A DNA stretch of 64,000 nucleotides from Bacteroides faecalis (GTDB lineage Bacteria > Bacteroidota > Bacteroidia > Bacteroidales > Bacteroidaceae), in the NCBI RefSeq assembly GCF_003865075.1, contig NZ_BHWB01000007.1, positions 186,001 to 250,000 of the forward strand. The letters are read 5' to 3'. How positions within the stretch are numbered: position 1 is the stretch's first letter; every line of letters starts with the position of its first letter. Below, piece after piece: positions 18,017 through 26,761 of the stretch. Under the pieces are notes generated by a model. It was not told the DNA's origin and did no database searches. It saw nothing but the letters and a program-made list of their open reading frames with translations. Position numbers and translations under genes: made by a program.

Positions 18017-18463
18017 TTACAGGGACGGGAACGGAGGGGGCCGGCACTGTTGCTGATAAAGTTTCCATCGGTTCGGATGACCATTATTAAGTAAGATATG
18101 TACGGGAGTGCATGAATAGTCTTGAACTTGTAGTACTTCAAATTTCTTTTTGCTGACAAGCTGCAATTCTTCGGTTTTCCTAATGAAGAAGGAGCAGTCT
18201 GTTGTTCTATGAATAGTTAATTTGTTCATGGTATAATTATTATTAGGGTGTTTATATTTTAAAATACTGGTTTTATTTCTAACTGTTACCATATGCTGAT
18301 ACACGTAACTCGGGGAGGATCGATGCAAGCCACAAGAAAATGAAAGCCTTATATTATATATTACTAATGGGGCCGTAAAAAATTCGATTGGAGCAGGGCT
18401 TTTAACAAAATTTAGTTTTGGTGCTGCCAAACAACTGTAAGACCTCAGTGTATTATGTTTCAT
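18017..18463 (-). CDS. Small ORF with strong ribosome binding site, unknown function
   Basis: 148 codons. The ATG at 18461-18463 is preceded at 7 nt by AGAAAGGAGG (18471-18480), a perfect Shine-Dalgarno, and by a consensus promoter at 18585-18614, so translation initiation here is credible. The protein itself is unconvincing: Ser/Pro/Arg rich, no recognised domain, ending QCRPPPFPSL. An internal ATG (MNKLTIHRTTD) near 18228 could start a 70-aa version. It may be a frameshifted or decayed version of the small regulatory genes that usually sit beside smalltalk genes (DUF4248 or HU-like), but I see no residual motif for those. Confidence 0.35.
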   Translation of the reverse strand: MKHNTLRSYSCLAAPKLNFVKSPAPIEFFTAPLVIYNIRLSFSCGLHRSSPSYVYQHMVTVRNKTSILKYKHPNNNYTMNKLTIHRTTDCSFFIRKTEELQLVSKKKFEVLQVQDYSCTPVHILLNNGHPNRWKLYQQQCRPPPFPSL

Positions 18464-18584
18464 ATTTATTCCTCCTTTCTAAATGATCAAAACAGTTAGT
18501 ATATCTGCGCATAAAACTCATATATCGATTTGTAGCTATCAAGTTTATCTATTGCAAATACTAACTAAACACATTGTCATAATG

Positions 18585-18614
18585 CAAATATACTAACTAT
18601 ATTGTAAATACCAA
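18585..18614 (-). promoter_or_regulatory. Consensus promoter reading toward the smalltalk/Rhs region
   Basis: Minus strand TATATTTG (18585-18592) with TTG (18612-18614) exactly 19 bp upstream, a full match to the Bacteroides housekeeping promoter. Leader of about 115 nt to the ATG at 18463. No promoter-like match was found between here and the Rhs genes, so it may serve the whole leftward unit. Confidence 0.6.
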
Positions 18615-18897
18615 ATATAATATTAGTATTTTATACTATTTAACTAATAACTATTAGCTAAAAAGCAGTATATGTAAGCATAATACGCAAATAAACCAAG
18701 AAAAATTGTAATTACAGCAAGATATTCGCTAACTCAAAGACTAACAATAGCAAATTAACCGAAGCGTGAGAATAAGTTTTTAAAGCCCCAACAATATATT
18801 AAATGACTGAAAAAGATTCATCTTATATGTCACACAGGGGGTACGTCCTGATTCAGGTATGATCTACTTTATCTCTAGGGAGTATAAAGCCATTATT

Positions 18898-19012
18898 TAT
18901 TGTCACTTGTCACTTTTCGGAATTAAGTCTCAGATAATCAATGGTAAAGTGGTGATAATAGATAGGTGACAATAGAGTGACAATAGAGATTTATAACATT
19001 TCTATTGTCACT
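18898..19012. repeat. GTGACAATAG repeats, direct and inverted
   Basis: Two direct copies of GTGACAATAGA (about 18966-18987). The second copy forms a perfect 12-bp inverted repeat with TCTATTGTCACT (19001-19012; arm 18976-18987, 13-nt spacer). Further TTGTCACTTGTCAC copies lie at about 18898-18914. The pattern resembles protein-binding iterons; the binding protein is unknown. Confidence 0.6.
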
Positions 19013-19176
19013 TTCATTTAACTATCTATCCACATAACACACTGATTTCCAGATATTACACATACTATTTTGAGAGTAGAAGGATTAGGGCATCTTACCC
19101 CTATTTCATTCGTTTTTTTAGAAAACCATAGTCTGTAATCATTGCATTAGTTGTTTTTTAGAGAGTTAATAGATTT

Positions 19177-19349
19177 GTTACCTTGCCATCATTCTCACGC
19201 TGGAAAAGTACAAAGAGCTACGTAAAGAACATGAGCAAATAGAGTAGAAGAAAACTTTGAGGAAACCCATGGAAACAGAAAAAGGCTACAGCCGTTTCCG
19301 CAAGGAATTTACAAAGAAATTTACATTGCATATCACTGACAAAACTTGA
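19177..19349 (+). pseudogene. Possible coding remnants in a gene-poor stretch
   Basis: Two short open pieces have protein-like composition: one ending LEKYKELRKEHEQIE (stop at 19245-19247) and a 26-codon ORF from ATG 19269 ending TKKFTLHITDKT (stop at 19347-19349). No function assigned. They may be leftovers of a mobile-element primase or VirE-type gene of the sort seen beside smalltalk loci; this is a guess. The rest of 18464-19923 shows only the promoter and repeats listed here. Confidence 0.2.
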
Positions 19350-19452
19350 GTACACTATTTGTTTGTTTCAGATAAAGTATCCGTTTTCTCGTTTCTTGTA
19401 TGTCAGCCATTTACTCCCCAATATACCATAAACTTAGTTCCTTCTTCTATTT

Positions 19453-19638
19453 CATTAATAAATAGATTGTTGTTCATTAATAGAAAACTTGCTCCCTACT
19501 AATAGATAACTTGTTCTCTATTAAGTGATAACTTTCTTTTCCTTTATACAAAACTATAACCGCAAGCTCCGGTTATATAACTGAAACTTTTGATTATATA
19601 ATCAAAGGCTTCGGTTTCATAATCAGAACTTGCGGCTA
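19453..19638. repeat. Intergenic repeat array with 22- and 21-bp periods
   Basis: Four consecutive 22-bp units start at 19453, 19475, 19497 and 19519, each opening with a YAYTAA core (CATTAATA, CATTAATA, TACTAATA, TATTAAGT) followed by an AACTTG-like half. After 14 bp come four 21-bp units starting at 19555, 19576, 19597 and 19618, each opening with YATAA and carrying a middle CTTG/GGTT-like half. Units are similar but not identical; there are no unique spacers. Confidence 0.7.
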
Positions 19639-19888
19639 TAGCTTCTTTCCTACAAAAACACATTTTAGCTCTTGAAAGAACAAGTTTCCTTCCGATTAAA
19701 AGGAATTTATGCAGTACAAACTTACTGAAAAATATCGGTTTATAAGCGTTATTTCATAAAAGAATAGTTTTATAAATCCTTGTTTACACATATAATCAAG
19801 CTCCCAGTGGAAAATCTACAAAGAGATTGTGACCTCTTTTGTTAAAGAATACTTTCCTTCACTGCTAGTTTATTTGAAACGTTATACT

Positions 19889-19896
19889 TACTTTTG
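19889..19896 (+). promoter_or_regulatory. -7 element of the spmAB-like gene
   Basis: TACTTTTG matches TAnnTTTG. Because it overlaps the upstream ATG at 19894, translation must begin at the next in-frame ATG (19924). Confidence 0.55.
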
Positions 19897-19923
19897 CATC
19901 CACATCATACATATATCAAAACT

Positions 19924-21156
19924 ATGGTTCTGAATTATATCTGGATAGCCTTCTTCCTCATAGCTTTTGTGATAGCCCTTGCAAGAGTGCTATTTCTGGG
20001 AGATACGGAGATATTTACTGCTATTATGAATTCTACGTTCGACTCTTCGAAAACAGCCTTCGAGATCTCTTTAGGGCTAACCGGAGTATTAGCTCTTTGG
20101 TTGGGAATTATGAAAATCGGAGAGAATAGCGGATTAATAAGTTCATTGGCACGTTTTCTCAGTCCGGTGCTTTGCCGGCTGTTTCCGGATATTCCTAAAG
20201 GACATCCGGTATTAGGTTCCATCTTTATGAATATGTCTGCTAATATGCTGGGATTGGATAATGCAGCTACCCCAATGGGGTTGAAAGCCATGAAAGAATT
20301 GCAAGAATTGAATCCAAAGAAAGATACGGCTTCCAATCCGATGATTATGTTTTTGGTTATCAACACTTCCGGCCTCATCATTATTCCAATCAGTATCATG
20401 GTCTATCGTGCACAGATGGGTGCTGCACAACCGACAGATGTATTTATTCCTATTTTGTTGAGTACATTCATTTCTACTTTGGTAGGAGTCATTGCGGTCA
20501 GCATTGCTCAAAAGATAAACCTGATCAATAAACCGATTCTGATATTAATGGGTATTGTCTGCCTGTTCTTTTCAGGTTTGATTTATTTGTTTTTGAATAT
20601 TTCCCGCGAAGAAATGGGAACTTATTCTACATTAATTGCCAATATCATCTTGTTCGGAGTCATCATTTTGTTTATTCTGACGGGAGTCCGTAAGAAAATC
20701 AATGTATACGATTCGTTTGTAGAAGGTGCTAAAGAAGGATTCACAACAGCAATACGTATCATTCCTTATTTGGTTGCTTTTCTCGTAGGCATTGCTGTAT
20801 TCCGCACTTCAGGAGCTATGGATTATCTGGTAGGAGCTATCGGATCTTTTGTCGGCTTATTTAGAATCGATACTAGTTTTGTAGGTGCCCTCCCAACTGC
20901 ATTGATGAAATCACTTAGTGGCAGTGGTGCTAATGGATTGATGATAGACACAATGAAAGAGTTGGGTCCCGATTCATTTGTCGGTCGAATGAGTTGTGTA
21001 GTACGTGGTGCTTCGGATACTACATTTTATATCCTTGCCGTCTACTTCGGTAGCGTAGGAATTACCAAAACCCGGAATGCAGTTACCTGCGGCTTAATTG
21101 CAGACTTTTCAGGGATAATTGCCGCTATCTTAATCAGTTATTTATTTTTCTTTTAA
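19924..21156 (+). CDS. SpmA/SpmB-like nucleoside-recognition membrane protein
   Basis: 410 aa from ATG 19924. The longer frame from 19894 is rejected because the -7 element lies on it. Many transmembrane segments are present. The N-terminal half carries SpmA-like motifs (FEISLGLTGVLALWLGIMKIGE, broken here as FEISLGLTG and LWLGIMKIGE) and NMSANMLGLDNAATPMGLKAM. The C-terminal half carries SpmB-like GALPTALMKSLSGSGANGLM. The single chain therefore equals a fusion of the two spore-maturation proteins, which is usual in non-sporing Bacteroidetes. The substrate is unknown, so no transport role can be assigned. ybeY follows after 12 bp in the same unit. Confidence 0.8.
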   Translation: MVLNYIWIAFFLIAFVIALARVLFLGDTEIFTAIMNSTFDSSKTAFEISLGLTGVLALWLGIMKIGENSGLISSLARFLSPVLCRLFPDIPKGHPVLGSIFMNMSANMLGLDNAATPMGLKAMKELQELNPKKDTASNPMIMFLVINTSGLIIIPISIMVYRAQMGAAQPTDVFIPILLSTFISTLVGVIAVSIAQKINLINKPILILMGIVCLFFSGLIYLFLNISREEMGTYSTLIANIILFGVIILFILTGVRKKINVYDSFVEGAKEGFTTAIRIIPYLVAFLVGIAVFRTSGAMDYLVGAIGSFVGLFRIDTSFVGALPTALMKSLSGSGANGLMIDTMKELGPDSFVGRMSCVVRGASDTTFYILAVYFGSVGITKTRNAVTCGLIADFSGIIAAILISYLFFF

Positions 21157-21168
21157 ATCAGTTTTATT

Positions 21169-21582
21169 ATGGCTGTAACTTATCAATCGGAAGGCATTAA
21201 AATGCCGGATCTCAAGAAAAGGGAAACAACGGAATGGATTAAAAACGTAGCTGCTTCTTATGGAAAAAGGCTGGGTGAAATCGCCTATATCTTCTGTTCG
21301 GATGAAAAGATACTGGAAGTAAACCGTCAATATCTGCAACACGATTATTTCACAGATATTATCACTTTTGACTATTGTGAAGGAGATCGTCTGTCCGGCG
21401 ATTTATTCATCAGTTTGGATACTATACGAACCAATGCAGAACAATTCGGAACGTCTTATGATGACGAATTGCATCGGGTAATTATCCATGGAATTCTTCA
21501 TCTTTGCGGAATCAACGACAAAGGTCCCGGTGAACGGGAGATTATGGAAGCTGCGGAAGATAAGGCATTAGCTATGAGATAA
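21169..21582 (+). CDS. ybeY: Endoribonuclease YbeY, rRNA maturation
   Basis: 137 aa, normal length. Zinc site motif HRVIIHGILHLCGINDKG near residue 105, with three metal-binding positions as in the UPF0054 family; the Bacteroidetes form has GINDK in place of GYDH. The conserved TDIITFDY block and GDLFIS precede it. Acts in 16S rRNA 3' processing and ribosome quality control. 12 bp downstream of the membrane protein gene and probably co-transcribed. Followed by a hairpin at 21721. Confidence 0.93.
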   Translation: MAVTYQSEGIKMPDLKKRETTEWIKNVAASYGKRLGEIAYIFCSDEKILEVNRQYLQHDYFTDIITFDYCEGDRLSGDLFISLDTIRTNAEQFGTSYDDELHRVIIHGILHLCGINDKGPGEREIMEAAEDKALAMR

Positions 21583-21720
21583 AATAATATCTTAGAAATA
21601 TATCAAGAAAATCAAAGATATAACAAAACGTCCATTTTATATCGCATAATTAAGCCTGATATAAGGAACTCACATTGAAATCTTTGGTTTATCTAACTAT
21701 ATTCCGTATTCATAAAGATT

Positions 21721-21756
21721 GCACCCCAAAAGTTAGACACAAAACCTTTGGGGTGC
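21721..21756. terminator. Bidirectional hairpin between convergent genes
   Basis: Perfect 10-bp stem GCACCCCAAA (21721-21730) and TTTGGGGTGC (21747-21756), loop of 16 nt, followed by ATTTTAAATTT. It sits between ybeY (+) and the metalloprotease gene (-). The inner AAAAGTTAGACAC resembles ends of IS3-type elements, so it may be a relic used as a terminator. Confidence 0.6.
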
Positions 21757-21798
21757 ATTTTAAATTTAAGAAATTCAAATTACGATAAGAACTTCAAG

Positions 21799-24351
21799 CT
21801 ATTCATTGTTAGTCAATGCCCGTTTTATCTTAAGCGCCAAACTCTGATAATGAGCTCTAGTGGTGTTATCTCCCACTCTGGTTTTACTACGAATTAAATT
21901 ATAACTCTCTATCAGTTTCTGATGTATCGCGGGATTCTTTATCATATCTACATTTCCTAACGGATTTAACTCAAATCCTGCTTTCTGCCAATCAACATTA
22001 TCTGTCACTAACTGTTTTTCTACTTCATTCAGGTCTTTAAACCCGAATATGGAAGTTTTTTGTTTAGACAAACCGGATTCCCTTAGCAATTTATCGACAT
22101 AAGTTATCTGTAGATTACGGTCATACATATCCAATTTAGCCCCGGATTTTGTTTTCCTCCACACGAAGTTATAAATATCATCCATAAACTCACTATAACG
22201 ATAAGCCTCCTTAGGATAGATCTCTTCAAACAATACAAGGCTGGATGTAATAGAAGTAAAGAATAACCGGCTAATAACAATAGATTGCAGAGTACTTGGC
22301 GAATAGATTGGACCCGTATATTCAATGATATTCTTATCAAGCAACCAGTCCGGTAATTCCATCATAGTTTCCAACACAAACTTCAAAGCCTCCTTTTGTT
22401 CAGCTTTGGGGGCAAAACGTATGACTGGTTTTACATTATCCCGTCGCGGCTCATCAAAATAAATACCGCCAACAGAAACCATTGCGTGTAATAAATAACG
22501 CTGCATCTGCATAATAACTTCCTGATACGCTTCAGTAAGATGTTCATAGTGATTATCATCTTCCTTAGTCCATTCCGGTAAATTCTTCATGATAACCTTC
22601 AAATTTTTAAGACCATATATACCTGCTTTTACTGCATTGTCTCCAAGATCTTCAGACTTGCAGGAAGGATCTACTTCATTAATAAAAGGCTGGGGACCAT
22701 ATTTATACATCGGATCATGGTCTTTCTCTTTAATCCATTTACTCAACGTAGCTTTTTCTGCATCGGGTGATTCAGCCTCAAAGATAGGTTTATATCCCCA
22801 TTTGATCGCAAACTTATCGTATACGCCCAAAGTCGGTGGAGTCAGCGCCACTCCTTCATCACCGGGTTGAGCAATATAATTAAAACGGGTATAATCCATA
22901 ATGGAAGGAGTCGTACCATACTTTTGAGTAAAAGTAGCCGACCGCAAAGAGTCTACCGGAAATGAATAAGAAGCTCCGAAATTATGCATCAATCCCAATG
23001 TATGCCCGATTTCGTGAGCAGCCACATAACGCAATGATCCTCCCATCGTTTCATCATCAAACACTGCTTTGCGAACTTTCGGATCAACAGCAGCCGTTTG
23101 CACAAATCTCCAATTATGTAGTAATTGTACAATATTTGAATAGAAAAGCACATCCCCCTGAATGATTTCACCGGAACGCGGATCAGCGCAAGAAGGGCCC
23201 ATCGAGTTCTGTACAGGAGTAGTAATCATCCGATAGCAGCTATAACGAATATCATCGGGATCAAAGTTGGGATCATCTTTCGGATAATCCTTAGCAATAA
23301 TTGCATTCTTAAATCCTATCTCTTCAAAAGCCGGTTGCCAATCTTCAATTCCTTTTTTAATGTAGCTCCTCCATTTATCGGGAATGGCTGTATCTACATA
23401 ATAAACAATTTGTTTCTCCGGTTCCACTAACTCTCCCTGTTTGTATCGCTCCAAATCTTCTGGTTTTGGCTGTAAATTCCATCTATCGATATAAGAGAAC
23501 TCTTGCAAACCATCCTTTTTCTCTGTATAAAGCCTTTTGCCTTCGTCAAAATAGCCAATGCGGGTATCACTTAACCGGGGGCGCATTGTTTTCTCCGGCA
23601 ATAGAATTATATTGCGTGTCATCGTAGCAGTAAATGGAGCTCCATCCACCGAATACCCCATCAACGTCTTAATATTGATATTCATGGGGAAACATTTCAT
23701 TCCCAAAATAGAAGACTTTGTAGCGGACAAGCTTCCTTTCAAAGCTTTCTTCTTCATCAACACATCCATGATATTCTCTGAGCGGAAAGGACTAAACTCA
23801 GGAACATCAGTTATGAACAGTGCACTCATATCAATGACATATGCTGAGGAGTCGGGAGACAAACTCTCTATTTTATAGGCCTCCCAAATAGGATCTATAA
23901 AGTTCCGTTGAAAAGCAGCATACATATTTGAAGTGGTATCACATAAATTGCGTACCATTTTTTTATGCATATATACTTTATCCTTATCTGCCGAGAAAGT
24001 CACCAATACAGGATTATGAGGCATCTGTCCGGCGGAAACGTCCTTATTATTACTGATACTGGAAACTCTGGACGTTATCATAAAATCCCTATCCATCAGT
24101 TTTTTAGGTATTTCAAAATAATACTTATCCTTTACAATATGGATCTTAAACATTCCATCGATTGTCTTGGCATCCTTCAATAGCTTCTTATACTCCGTTG
24201 TACTATTTTTAGTAGAGTCTTTGGTTGCAGCCTGCTCTGTTTCCGCCTTCGCTTTCTTCTTTTTCTTTTTGAATATTTGGGTTTCAGCATTAGCAGTCAC
24301 CACTCCGGTTGTCAATAACCCTACAATTAATAGTTTAAAAAGATTGTTCAT
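21799..24351 (-). CDS. Secreted zinc-dependent metalloprotease (DUF5117/DUF5118 type)
   Basis: 850 aa. Signal peptide (LLIVGLLTTGVVTANA), a Lys-rich linker, then the Bacteroidetes DUF5118 and DUF5117 regions (EYKKLLKDAKTIDGMFKIH; GMKCFPMNINIKTLMGYS). The catalytic domain has AAHEIGHTLGLMHNFG near residue 444. This is the HExxHxxGxxH zinc motif of metzincins, with the Glu as general base. Last gene of the SusC-SusD operon, 17 bp after the preceding lipoprotein gene. It probably cuts a protein or peptide substrate in the periplasm or at the surface before uptake (inference). A hairpin lies beyond its stop. Confidence 0.88.
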   Translation of the reverse strand: MNNLFKLLIVGLLTTGVVTANAETQIFKKKKKKAKAETEQAATKDSTKNSTTEYKKLLKDAKTIDGMFKIHIVKDKYYFEIPKKLMDRDFMITSRVSSISNNKDVSAGQMPHNPVLVTFSADKDKVYMHKKMVRNLCDTTSNMYAAFQRNFIDPIWEAYKIESLSPDSSAYVIDMSALFITDVPEFSPFRSENIMDVLMKKKALKGSLSATKSSILGMKCFPMNINIKTLMGYSVDGAPFTATMTRNIILLPEKTMRPRLSDTRIGYFDEGKRLYTEKKDGLQEFSYIDRWNLQPKPEDLERYKQGELVEPEKQIVYYVDTAIPDKWRSYIKKGIEDWQPAFEEIGFKNAIIAKDYPKDDPNFDPDDIRYSCYRMITTPVQNSMGPSCADPRSGEIIQGDVLFYSNIVQLLHNWRFVQTAAVDPKVRKAVFDDETMGGSLRYVAAHEIGHTLGLMHNFGASYSFPVDSLRSATFTQKYGTTPSIMDYTRFNYIAQPGDEGVALTPPTLGVYDKFAIKWGYKPIFEAESPDAEKATLSKWIKEKDHDPMYKYGPQPFINEVDPSCKSEDLGDNAVKAGIYGLKNLKVIMKNLPEWTKEDDNHYEHLTEAYQEVIMQMQRYLLHAMVSVGGIYFDEPRRDNVKPVIRFAPKAEQKEALKFVLETMMELPDWLLDKNIIEYTGPIYSPSTLQSIVISRLFFTSITSSLVLFEEIYPKEAYRYSEFMDDIYNFVWRKTKSGAKLDMYDRNLQITYVDKLLRESGLSKQKTSIFGFKDLNEVEKQLVTDNVDWQKAGFELNPLGNVDMIKNPAIHQKLIESYNLIRSKTRVGDNTTRAHYQSLALKIKRALTNNE

Positions 24352-24368
24352 ATATTATTGTTTTAAGT

Positions 24369-25280
24369 CTATAATTCCAATTTAGATAAGTCAAATCCGT
24401 TTTCCAACATGGCTTCCCGAATAATATCATACTTTTTCTTCATGACCGGATATTTATCGCAAATCTCTTGTATTTCGACAGGTGTCTTCAGAAAAACAAA
24501 GTTCATCCATTGAGATAAATCCGTTTCTTTTGAAGGGGCATACAGCGAATACCAAGGAAAATCGGGATCCGCTTCATCCACAAACGAACGTTCCGGGTCA
24601 TAACTGATCAAACCATAATGATAGAAGTCTGTATTATAAGGGGTAGCATCGTAGCCAAAATAAAACCAGTTCGGACTATAAATATCTGGTTCGACCTCCT
24701 CACTAGCCTCATAAAATGCATCCGAGATAATGAACAGTCCTCTAACCTGAGACATATACCTTGCCCAAAAACTAGCATTTACATCTGCCCTGATTTTATA
24801 AAATTCTTTCTGAGTCATCGTCTTTAGTCCAACAGTCACATTGCCTAAAGCAATAAAGCCTCCACTGGCATAGCAATTCAGAATCGCTGTTTCACCATAA
24901 GAATCCATTCGTACTTCTTCTGCCAGAATAATAGAAAACGGCAGATTCTTTTTCAGAAAATTATCCGGATACAAATCTAATAAAGTACGTTGCAAGAAGT
25001 CAATTCCATCATTTATCACCTCCTTATTTTGTTCAGGAGCCATAATCTTAATACCATTATCCGAAGTGAAATTAAATTCATAATCCGCTCCGGTAGGATT
25101 AGTAATGATCACTGTTTGATACTTCTGATAGAATTGATACCTGAAATGTTGAGTCGGGTCCGACGGATCATCTTTCAGGATATTGTATTTATCCAGTTGG
25201 TCGGGAATAATTAATGCGTCTTCATGGTAGCAGGAAGACATCCCAGCCAACAAACTGATTAATAGTATAAGTTTCTTCAT
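24369..25280 (-). CDS. Lipoprotein resembling Bacteroidetes putative metallopeptidases, zinc motif missing
   Basis: 303 aa lipoprotein: LLISLLAGMSSC with the lipid cysteine at about residue 17. The fold pattern (KYNILKDDPSDPTQHFRYQFYQKY, a Gly-rich middle, WMNFVFLKTPVEIQEICDKYP at the end) resembles the putative zinc-binding metallopeptidase lipoproteins encoded beside SusD genes. The expected HExxH is absent; the equivalent stretch seems to be KIRADVNASFWARYM. It may bind peptide without cutting. 10 bp after susD and 17 bp before the active-looking metalloprotease. Family call moderate, inactive state inferred from the missing motif. Confidence 0.6.
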   Translation of the reverse strand: MKKLILLISLLAGMSSCYHEDALIIPDQLDKYNILKDDPSDPTQHFRYQFYQKYQTVIITNPTGADYEFNFTSDNGIKIMAPEQNKEVINDGIDFLQRTLLDLYPDNFLKKNLPFSIILAEEVRMDSYGETAILNCYASGGFIALGNVTVGLKTMTQKEFYKIRADVNASFWARYMSQVRGLFIISDAFYEASEEVEPDIYSPNWFYFGYDATPYNTDFYHYGLISYDPERSFVDEADPDFPWYSLYAPSKETDLSQWMNFVFLKTPVEIQEICDKYPVMKKKYDIIREAMLENGFDLSKLEL

Positions 25281-25290
25281 AATCGGTCAA

Positions 25291-26748
25291 TTATTTAACA
25301 GGTTCACTTTCCGGACGATCAAATAATTCAATCTCCGTATTTCTATCTTTCTCACTTTTAGGTATCGGAAGTACATAAGCTTTTTTATCTTCCAGTTTGA
25401 AGACATCACCGGCACCTTCAGTTTCTTTTGATGTATAAGTATGCTGAAGGGGCAACACTCCATATCTACGCAAGTCAAACCATCGGAATCCTTCAAAAGC
25501 TAGTTCCCGGCGACGTTCTTTACGTACTGTCTCGACAATGCCTTTTTCGTCAAGAGTCAAAGCAGTTGTTCCCGGCTTCATTCTGTATTCGCGGAGTTCG
25601 TTCAAGTCGGCAAGAGCCATCTCTGTATTACCTAATTCCGCATTTGCTTCGGCACGATTCAGATACGCCTCCGAAAGACGAAATGCATTCGAATATACAG
25701 TAGGTGAATTACGGCTCCACTTTAAAGGAGTATAAAGAGTACATTCTTTGGCAACCGGTTTTTTCTGCATACCTTTGGTAAATTTAAAGAAATTAGTCAG
25801 CCGTAAATCGTCTCCGGAATAGAGTTCCACCAACTCATCAGACACCACAAATTCTCCCATATATCTATAATCTTCTTTCATATACTCCTCAATTACTGTA
25901 CTACCATACGACCAAAGAATCTCTTTATTAAGTAAAGAAAAAAAATAATGATCATCATTCTCCTTAAGTTTATAAAGAGGCTGGGAAGTCGATTTAAACA
26001 CTGAATCAGCATACAAGATCGCTTTATCATACTTCTTCTGGAAAAGAGCAATACGGGATGCCAACAAATAAGCACTAGGTAAATTAGGACGGAATATAGT
26101 TTTTTCACCTCCTACTGTTTTGAAACATTGGATAGCCCGATTGATATCACCTTCTATTTTCGCATACACTTCTGCATTAGTAGATCTTTTCATCATCTTA
26201 TCCGACAAACTAATTTCTTCATTAATCGGCACACAAAGATCCTTATCTGCTGTAGCAACTTCATAAGGCTGCCCATACAAGTTGGCAAGCATGAAATATG
26301 AGAAAGCCCTGATAAAATAAGATTCCCCGGCCAAATCATACCTTTCTATATCGGTTCCGTTCATTGCAGGAAGATTATCTATCATAATATTAACCATCAA
26401 AATCTTATGATAATAAGAAGTCCACGCAATATCAGCATAAAACTCATTGGTAATACCAATTTCAGGGTTCGACTGCCAGGTATAATATGCCCACATTTTC
26501 TCTCTAAAGTCATTTGATATAAACTTGGGATTGGTCCCATAATAACATTGGTCTTTCACATCATCTGTCATATATTCCAGATAAGGATGTAGATTTTCTT
26601 CATTGTTCAAAACTTCACCAAAGAATAACTCTTTATAGTCTTTAACCGACTTGGGTATCATCAAATCCTGTGAGCTTTCTTCCAGAAAGTCACCACAAGA
26701 TGACAACATGCATATAAGCATTAAAAAATAGATTCTATATTGTTTCAT
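25291..26748 (-). CDS. SusD/RagB-family surface lipoprotein
   Basis: 485 aa lipoprotein (MLICMLSSCGDFLEE, lipid cysteine near residue 18). Typical SusD start (DFLEESSQDLMIPKS), TPR-like helices in the middle (RAFSYFMLANLYGQPY) and the usual C-terminal block LNELREYRMKPGT ... RKERRRELAFEGFRWFDLRRYG. Forms the lid of the SusC transporter and holds the ligand outside the cell. The ligand cannot be predicted, but the downstream protease suggests peptides. 13 bp after susC. Confidence 0.95.
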   Translation of the reverse strand: MKQYRIYFLMLICMLSSCGDFLEESSQDLMIPKSVKDYKELFFGEVLNNEENLHPYLEYMTDDVKDQCYYGTNPKFISNDFREKMWAYYTWQSNPEIGITNEFYADIAWTSYYHKILMVNIMIDNLPAMNGTDIERYDLAGESYFIRAFSYFMLANLYGQPYEVATADKDLCVPINEEISLSDKMMKRSTNAEVYAKIEGDINRAIQCFKTVGGEKTIFRPNLPSAYLLASRIALFQKKYDKAILYADSVFKSTSQPLYKLKENDDHYFFSLLNKEILWSYGSTVIEEYMKEDYRYMGEFVVSDELVELYSGDDLRLTNFFKFTKGMQKKPVAKECTLYTPLKWSRNSPTVYSNAFRLSEAYLNRAEANAELGNTEMALADLNELREYRMKPGTTALTLDEKGIVETVRKERRRELAFEGFRWFDLRRYGVLPLQHTYTSKETEGAGDVFKLEDKKAYVLPIPKSEKDRNTEIELFDRPESEPVK

Positions 26749-26761
26749 CGTCTTTTCATTA

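Noticed and set aside
19453-19638. CRISPR array
   Set aside because: Units of 21-22 bp adjoin without spacers and are not identical; no cas genes nearby. The same applies to 32651-32783 and 56425-56534.
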